Below are positions 6,859-8,999 of a DNA stretch of 8,999 nt, piece after piece. Position 1 is the first letter of the stretch, and each line of letters begins with the position of its first letter. The notes under the pieces were generated by a model. That model ran no database searches. It was not told the origin of the DNA and worked only from the letters and a program-made list of their open reading frames with translations. The DNA is from Halanaerobiaceae bacterium (GTDB lineage Bacteria; Bacillota_F; Halanaerobiia; Halanaerobiales; CSSED10-376). The stretch lies in contig PWOK01000313.1 of NCBI GenBank assembly GCA_003557445.1, forward strand, positions 1-8,999, read 5' to 3'. Position numbers and translations under genes: made by a program.

Positions 6859-8557
6859 TATTGATGGTCTGGAGGTTGAAGCAAAAGAAGGGACTACTAT
6901 TTTAGAAGCAGCCAAAAAAGCTCATATAAAAATACCGACTCTTTGTTATGATGAAGAACTCAGGGTATATGGTGGTTGTCGCTTATGTGTTGTAGAGGTA
7001 GAGGGGGAAAATCTATTAAAACCTGCCTGTGCCACTGAAATCAAAGATGATATGGTTATAAGAACACATTCAGCAAAGATTAGTAAAGTTCGTCAAAATA
7101 TATTTGAACTAATAATTGCTACTCATGATATTAGCTGTGAATTAAACTGTTTGACCTGTAGTAGGGCTGACACCTGCGAATTAAGAGAAGTAGCTGAAAC
7201 AATAGGTATTACAAGAATGAGGCTTGATCCAATAGATAAAGGCTATAAAAAAGATCATTCCAGTTATTCTGTTGTCAGAGAACCGAATAAATGTATTACC
7301 TGTGGTCGCTGTATCCGGAAATGTGAAGAGGTACAGGGGGTTGGTATCTTCACAACAGCCAACAGGGGACCGGCAACAACAGTGACTACTTTTGAAAATA
7401 AAGGTCTGGGAAATGTTGAATGTACTAACTGTGGACAGTGTATTCATACCTGTCCTACAGGAGCCCTTCATGAAGTTTATCATTATGAAAGTGTCTGGGA
7501 TGTCTTAAATGATGATAGTAAACATGTGATTGTACAGACAGCACCTGCAGTAAGAGTTGCTTTATCTGAACCCTTTGGGGCAGAACCGGGTAGTATTGCA
7601 ACCGGACAGATGGTATCAGCTTTGAGAAGACTGGGATTTGATAAAGTCTTTGATACAAACTTTACCGCGGATTTAACTATCATGGAAGAAGGAACTGAAT
7701 TAATTGAAAGGATAAATGAAGGGGGTACCTTACCTTTATTTACTTCCTGTAGTCCGGGTTGGATAAAATTTATTGAGCATTTTTATCCTGAATACCTGGA
7801 TAATTTATCTTCATGTAAATCACCACAACAGATGTTTGGAGCTTTAGCTTATTCATATTATGCTGAAAAAAATAATATAGATCCTGATGATCTGGTTGTT
7901 GTTTCTGTTATGCCCTGTACTGCTAAAAAGTTTGAGGCACAGAGAGAGGAAATGAAAAAAGATATAGATTATGTATTAACCACCAGGGAACTGGCCAGAA
8001 TGATTAAAGCTGCTGGAATAGATCTCCTTAATATTGAGGAAGATGAACATGATAAGTTATTGGGTACTTCCAGTGGAGCAGCAGATATATTTGGTGCTAC
8101 CGGCGGTGTTATGGAAGCTGCTCTGAGAACAGCCTATGAGATTATAACTGGAGAAGAACTTGAAAATATTGATTTTGAAATGGTCAGAGGCTTACCTGGT
8201 ATTAAAGAAGCAGAAGTTGATATAAATGGTCTAAAAGTTAAAGCAGCAGTAGCCAGTGGTCTGGGAAATGCCAGAAAGCTTATGGAGAAAATTAAATCAG
8301 GGGAAGAATATCATTTTGTTGAATTTATGGCCTGTCCTGGAGGATGTATTGGTGGTGGTGGTCAACCAGTACCTACCAATCAGGAAATCAGACAGAAAAG
8401 AATCGATTCGATTTATGAGATTGATAAAAATAAAAAATTAAGAAAATCTCATGAAAACCCCTATGTATTAAAATTATATGAGGAATATCTAAAAGAACCT
8501 GGAAGTCATAAGGCTCATGATCTCCTTCATACTCATTATATAAAAAGAGGGGTATAA
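6845..8557 (+). CDS. hydA: [FeFe]-hydrogenase catalytic subunit A
   Basis: A 570-residue cytoplasmic iron hydrogenase forming H2 from protons (reversible). Domains in order: a NuoG-like [2Fe-2S] ferredoxin domain (C34, C45, C48, C62); a His/Cys [4Fe-4S] site (H94, C102, C105, C111, with an extra C98); two ferredoxin [4Fe-4S] clusters (C150/153/156/160 and C193/196/199/203); the H-cluster domain (about 225-520); and a C-terminal segment (about 537-568) resembling the small subunit of periplasmic enzymes. H-cluster motifs are L1 TSCSPGW (300-306), L2 MPCTAKKFEAQ (356-366, C358) and L3 MACPGGCIGGGGQP (496-508, C497 and C501). Against C. pasteurianum CpI, recalled from memory, L1 has Ser303 where the ligand Cys300 stands, and C324 replaces an Ala in the nearby KSPQQ loop. 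AGGAGGG (6831-6837) precedes the ATG. No signal peptide or maturase gene is seen. Confidence 0.96.
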   Translation: MIKVNIDGLEVEAKEGTTILEAAKKAHIKIPTLCYDEELRVYGGCRLCVVEVEGENLLKPACATEIKDDMVIRTHSAKISKVRQNIFELIIATHDISCELNCLTCSRADTCELREVAETIGITRMRLDPIDKGYKKDHSSYSVVREPNKCITCGRCIRKCEEVQGVGIFTTANRGPATTVTTFENKGLGNVECTNCGQCIHTCPTGALHEVYHYESVWDVLNDDSKHVIVQTAPAVRVALSEPFGAEPGSIATGQMVSALRRLGFDKVFDTNFTADLTIMEEGTELIERINEGGTLPLFTSCSPGWIKFIEHFYPEYLDNLSSCKSPQQMFGALAYSYYAEKNNIDPDDLVVVSVMPCTAKKFEAQREEMKKDIDYVLTTRELARMIKAAGIDLLNIEEDEHDKLLGTSSGAADIFGATGGVMEAALRTAYEIITGEELENIDFEMVRGLPGIKEAEVDINGLKVKAAVASGLGNARKLMEKIKSGEEYHFVEFMACPGGCIGGGGQPVPTNQEIRQKRIDSIYEIDKNKKLRKSHENPYVLKLYEEYLKEPGSHKAHDLLHTHYIKRGV

Positions 8558-8588
8558 TATATAATAAGAGTTTTAATAACAAATAATT

Positions 8589-8614
8589 AAGAGTGAATTT
8601 AAAGAGTGAATTTA
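8589..8614 (+). repeat. 13-bp tandem duplication at the hyd terminator
   Basis: AAGAGTGAATTTA occurs twice head to tail (8589-8601 and 8602-8614). The second copy is most of the left arm of the terminator stem. The first copy could pair with the same right arm, so two alternative stems are possible. Confidence 0.8.
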
Positions 8615-8639
8615 CATCAGTAAATTTGCTCTTTTTTTT
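8601..8639 (+). terminator. Rho-independent terminator of the hydrogenase operon
   Basis: A 15-bp stem pairs 8601-8615 with 8620-8634; two internal pairs are G-U in RNA. The loop is ATCA (8616-8619). The right arm runs straight into a T-tract (8631-8639, then TTTT after one C). It lies 44 nt after the hydA stop, so it should end hydCBA transcription before ptsI. Confidence 0.9.
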
Positions 8640-8647
8640 CTTTTAAT

Positions 8648-8676
8648 TTGCTATATTATCTTTTTATATATATAAT
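8648..8676 (+). promoter_or_regulatory. Predicted ptsI promoter
   Basis: TTGCTA (-35, 8648-8653, 4 of 6 consensus bases) and TATAAT (-10, 8671-8676, 6 of 6) are 17 nt apart. They sit between the hyd terminator and ptsI and would give a leader of about 50 nt. This supports ptsI being a separate transcription unit. No catabolite-responsive element or antiterminator structure is evident in the leader. Confidence 0.65.
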
Positions 8677-8716
8677 ATTATATGAATTTAAAACAGGATA
8701 TTGGCAAATCGATAAT

Positions 8717-8725
8717 GGAAGGTGA
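8717..8725 (+). promoter_or_regulatory. Ribosome binding site selecting the GTG start of ptsI
   Basis: GGAAGGTGA lies 5 nt before GTG at 8731. An overlapping ATG at 8729 is in another frame that closes after about 23 codons. The GTG frame gives the conserved Enzyme I N-terminus, so GTG is the start. Confidence 0.8.
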
Positions 8726-8730
8726 TTTAT

Positions 8731-8999
8731 GTGTTTGGAATTGCTGCTTCACCAGGTATTGCAATTGGTAAAGCATACCTCAGGTTGGACCCTGAAATAA
8801 AAATTGAAAAAAAAACAATAGATTCTACTGAAGTAAAAAATGAAATTCAGAGATTACATAATGCCCTGGAAAGGGTTAAACTGGAATTAACTGAAATAAA
8901 AAACTATATAGCTTCTGAACTGGGAAATCAGAAAGCAGATATTTTCAAAGCTCATTTAATGTTTTTAAATGATCCTGAATTAATACCTGCTATTGAAAA
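8731..8999 (+). CDS. ptsI: PTS Enzyme I (phosphoenolpyruvate-protein phosphotransferase), 3'-truncated by the window edge
   Basis: The first 89 codons of Enzyme I, the cytoplasmic protein that takes phosphate from PEP and passes it to HPr to energise sugar uptake by the phosphotransferase system. The N-terminus (initiator)-FGIAASPGIAIGKAYL is the hallmark of the family. It is followed by the helical HPr-binding region (charged coiled helices about 30-65) and the conserved AHLMFLNDPELI block near residues 75-86. The active-site His domain and the PEP-binding barrel lie beyond the window; family members are about 570 residues. The start is GTG. No ptsH (HPr gene) lies between the hydrogenase terminator and this gene, so HPr must be encoded downstream or elsewhere. 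PtsP or multidomain variants cannot be fully excluded from this fragment, but no GAF or other domain precedes the N-terminus. Confidence 0.92.
   Translation, partial: MFGIAASPGIAIGKAYLRLDPEIKIEKKTIDSTEVKNEIQRLHNALERVKLELTEIKNYIASELGNQKADIFKAHLMFLNDPELIPAIE

Overview
The window looks like chromosomal DNA of a low-GC, strictly anaerobic, fermentative member of the Firmicutes/Clostridia type. The evidence is AT-rich codon use (AAA, ATA, AGA, GAA), strong GGAGG-type ribosome binding sites, consensus vegetative promoters, an NADH-linked multimeric [FeFe]-hydrogenase and a PTS Enzyme I. A halanaerobe-like or related clostridial host is my guess; no rRNA or other marker fixes the taxon.

Region 1 (1-3964, + strand) is the distal part of an arginine biosynthesis operon: argD (5' end outside the window), argG, a small GNAT acetyltransferase, and argH. 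Gaps are 2-32 nt and no internal promoter is visible, so one transcript from an upstream promoter is likely. ArgD makes N-acetylornithine. ArgG and ArgH turn citrulline plus aspartate into arginine plus fumarate. The GNAT protein is an unassigned enzyme, and N-acetylglutamate synthesis is one possible role.

Region 2 (3962-4066) is a composite inverted-repeat element: two related 47-nt hairpins, each centred on a degenerate AGGTGCCAGGCACCT palindrome. It fills the whole gap between the convergent argH and transporter genes, and its outermost bases form the stop codons of both.

Region 3 (4064-4990, - strand) is an AEC-family (auxin efflux carrier-like) membrane transporter.

Region 4 (4991-5192) is a divergent control region. 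A perfect palindrome (two 11-nt arms around one central base) lies against a full-consensus TTGACA-N17-TATAAT promoter for the hydrogenase operon. The same palindrome contains the -35 box of the probable transporter promoter on the other strand.

Region 5 (5193-8557, + strand) is hydC-hydB-hydA. HydC (NuoE-like) and HydB (NuoF-like, FMN and NADH site) feed electrons from NADH to HydA, which carries the H-cluster. HydB is the short form, lacking the extra N- and C-terminal Fe-S domains of electron-bifurcating enzymes, which suggests a simple NADH-dependent hydrogenase. HydA has two unusual features in its cluster-binding motifs. The operon ends in a strong intrinsic terminator (8601-8639).

Region 6 (8640-8999) has a promoter, a ribosome binding site and the first 89 codons of ptsI (PTS Enzyme I, GTG start), which runs off the window.

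Most of the window is recognisable metabolism. I did not find a clearly new multi-gene system. The points most worth a second look are the stop-codon-bearing repeat element, the shared palindromic operator, the trimmed HydB with non-canonical HydA motifs, and the GNAT gene inside the arg operon.
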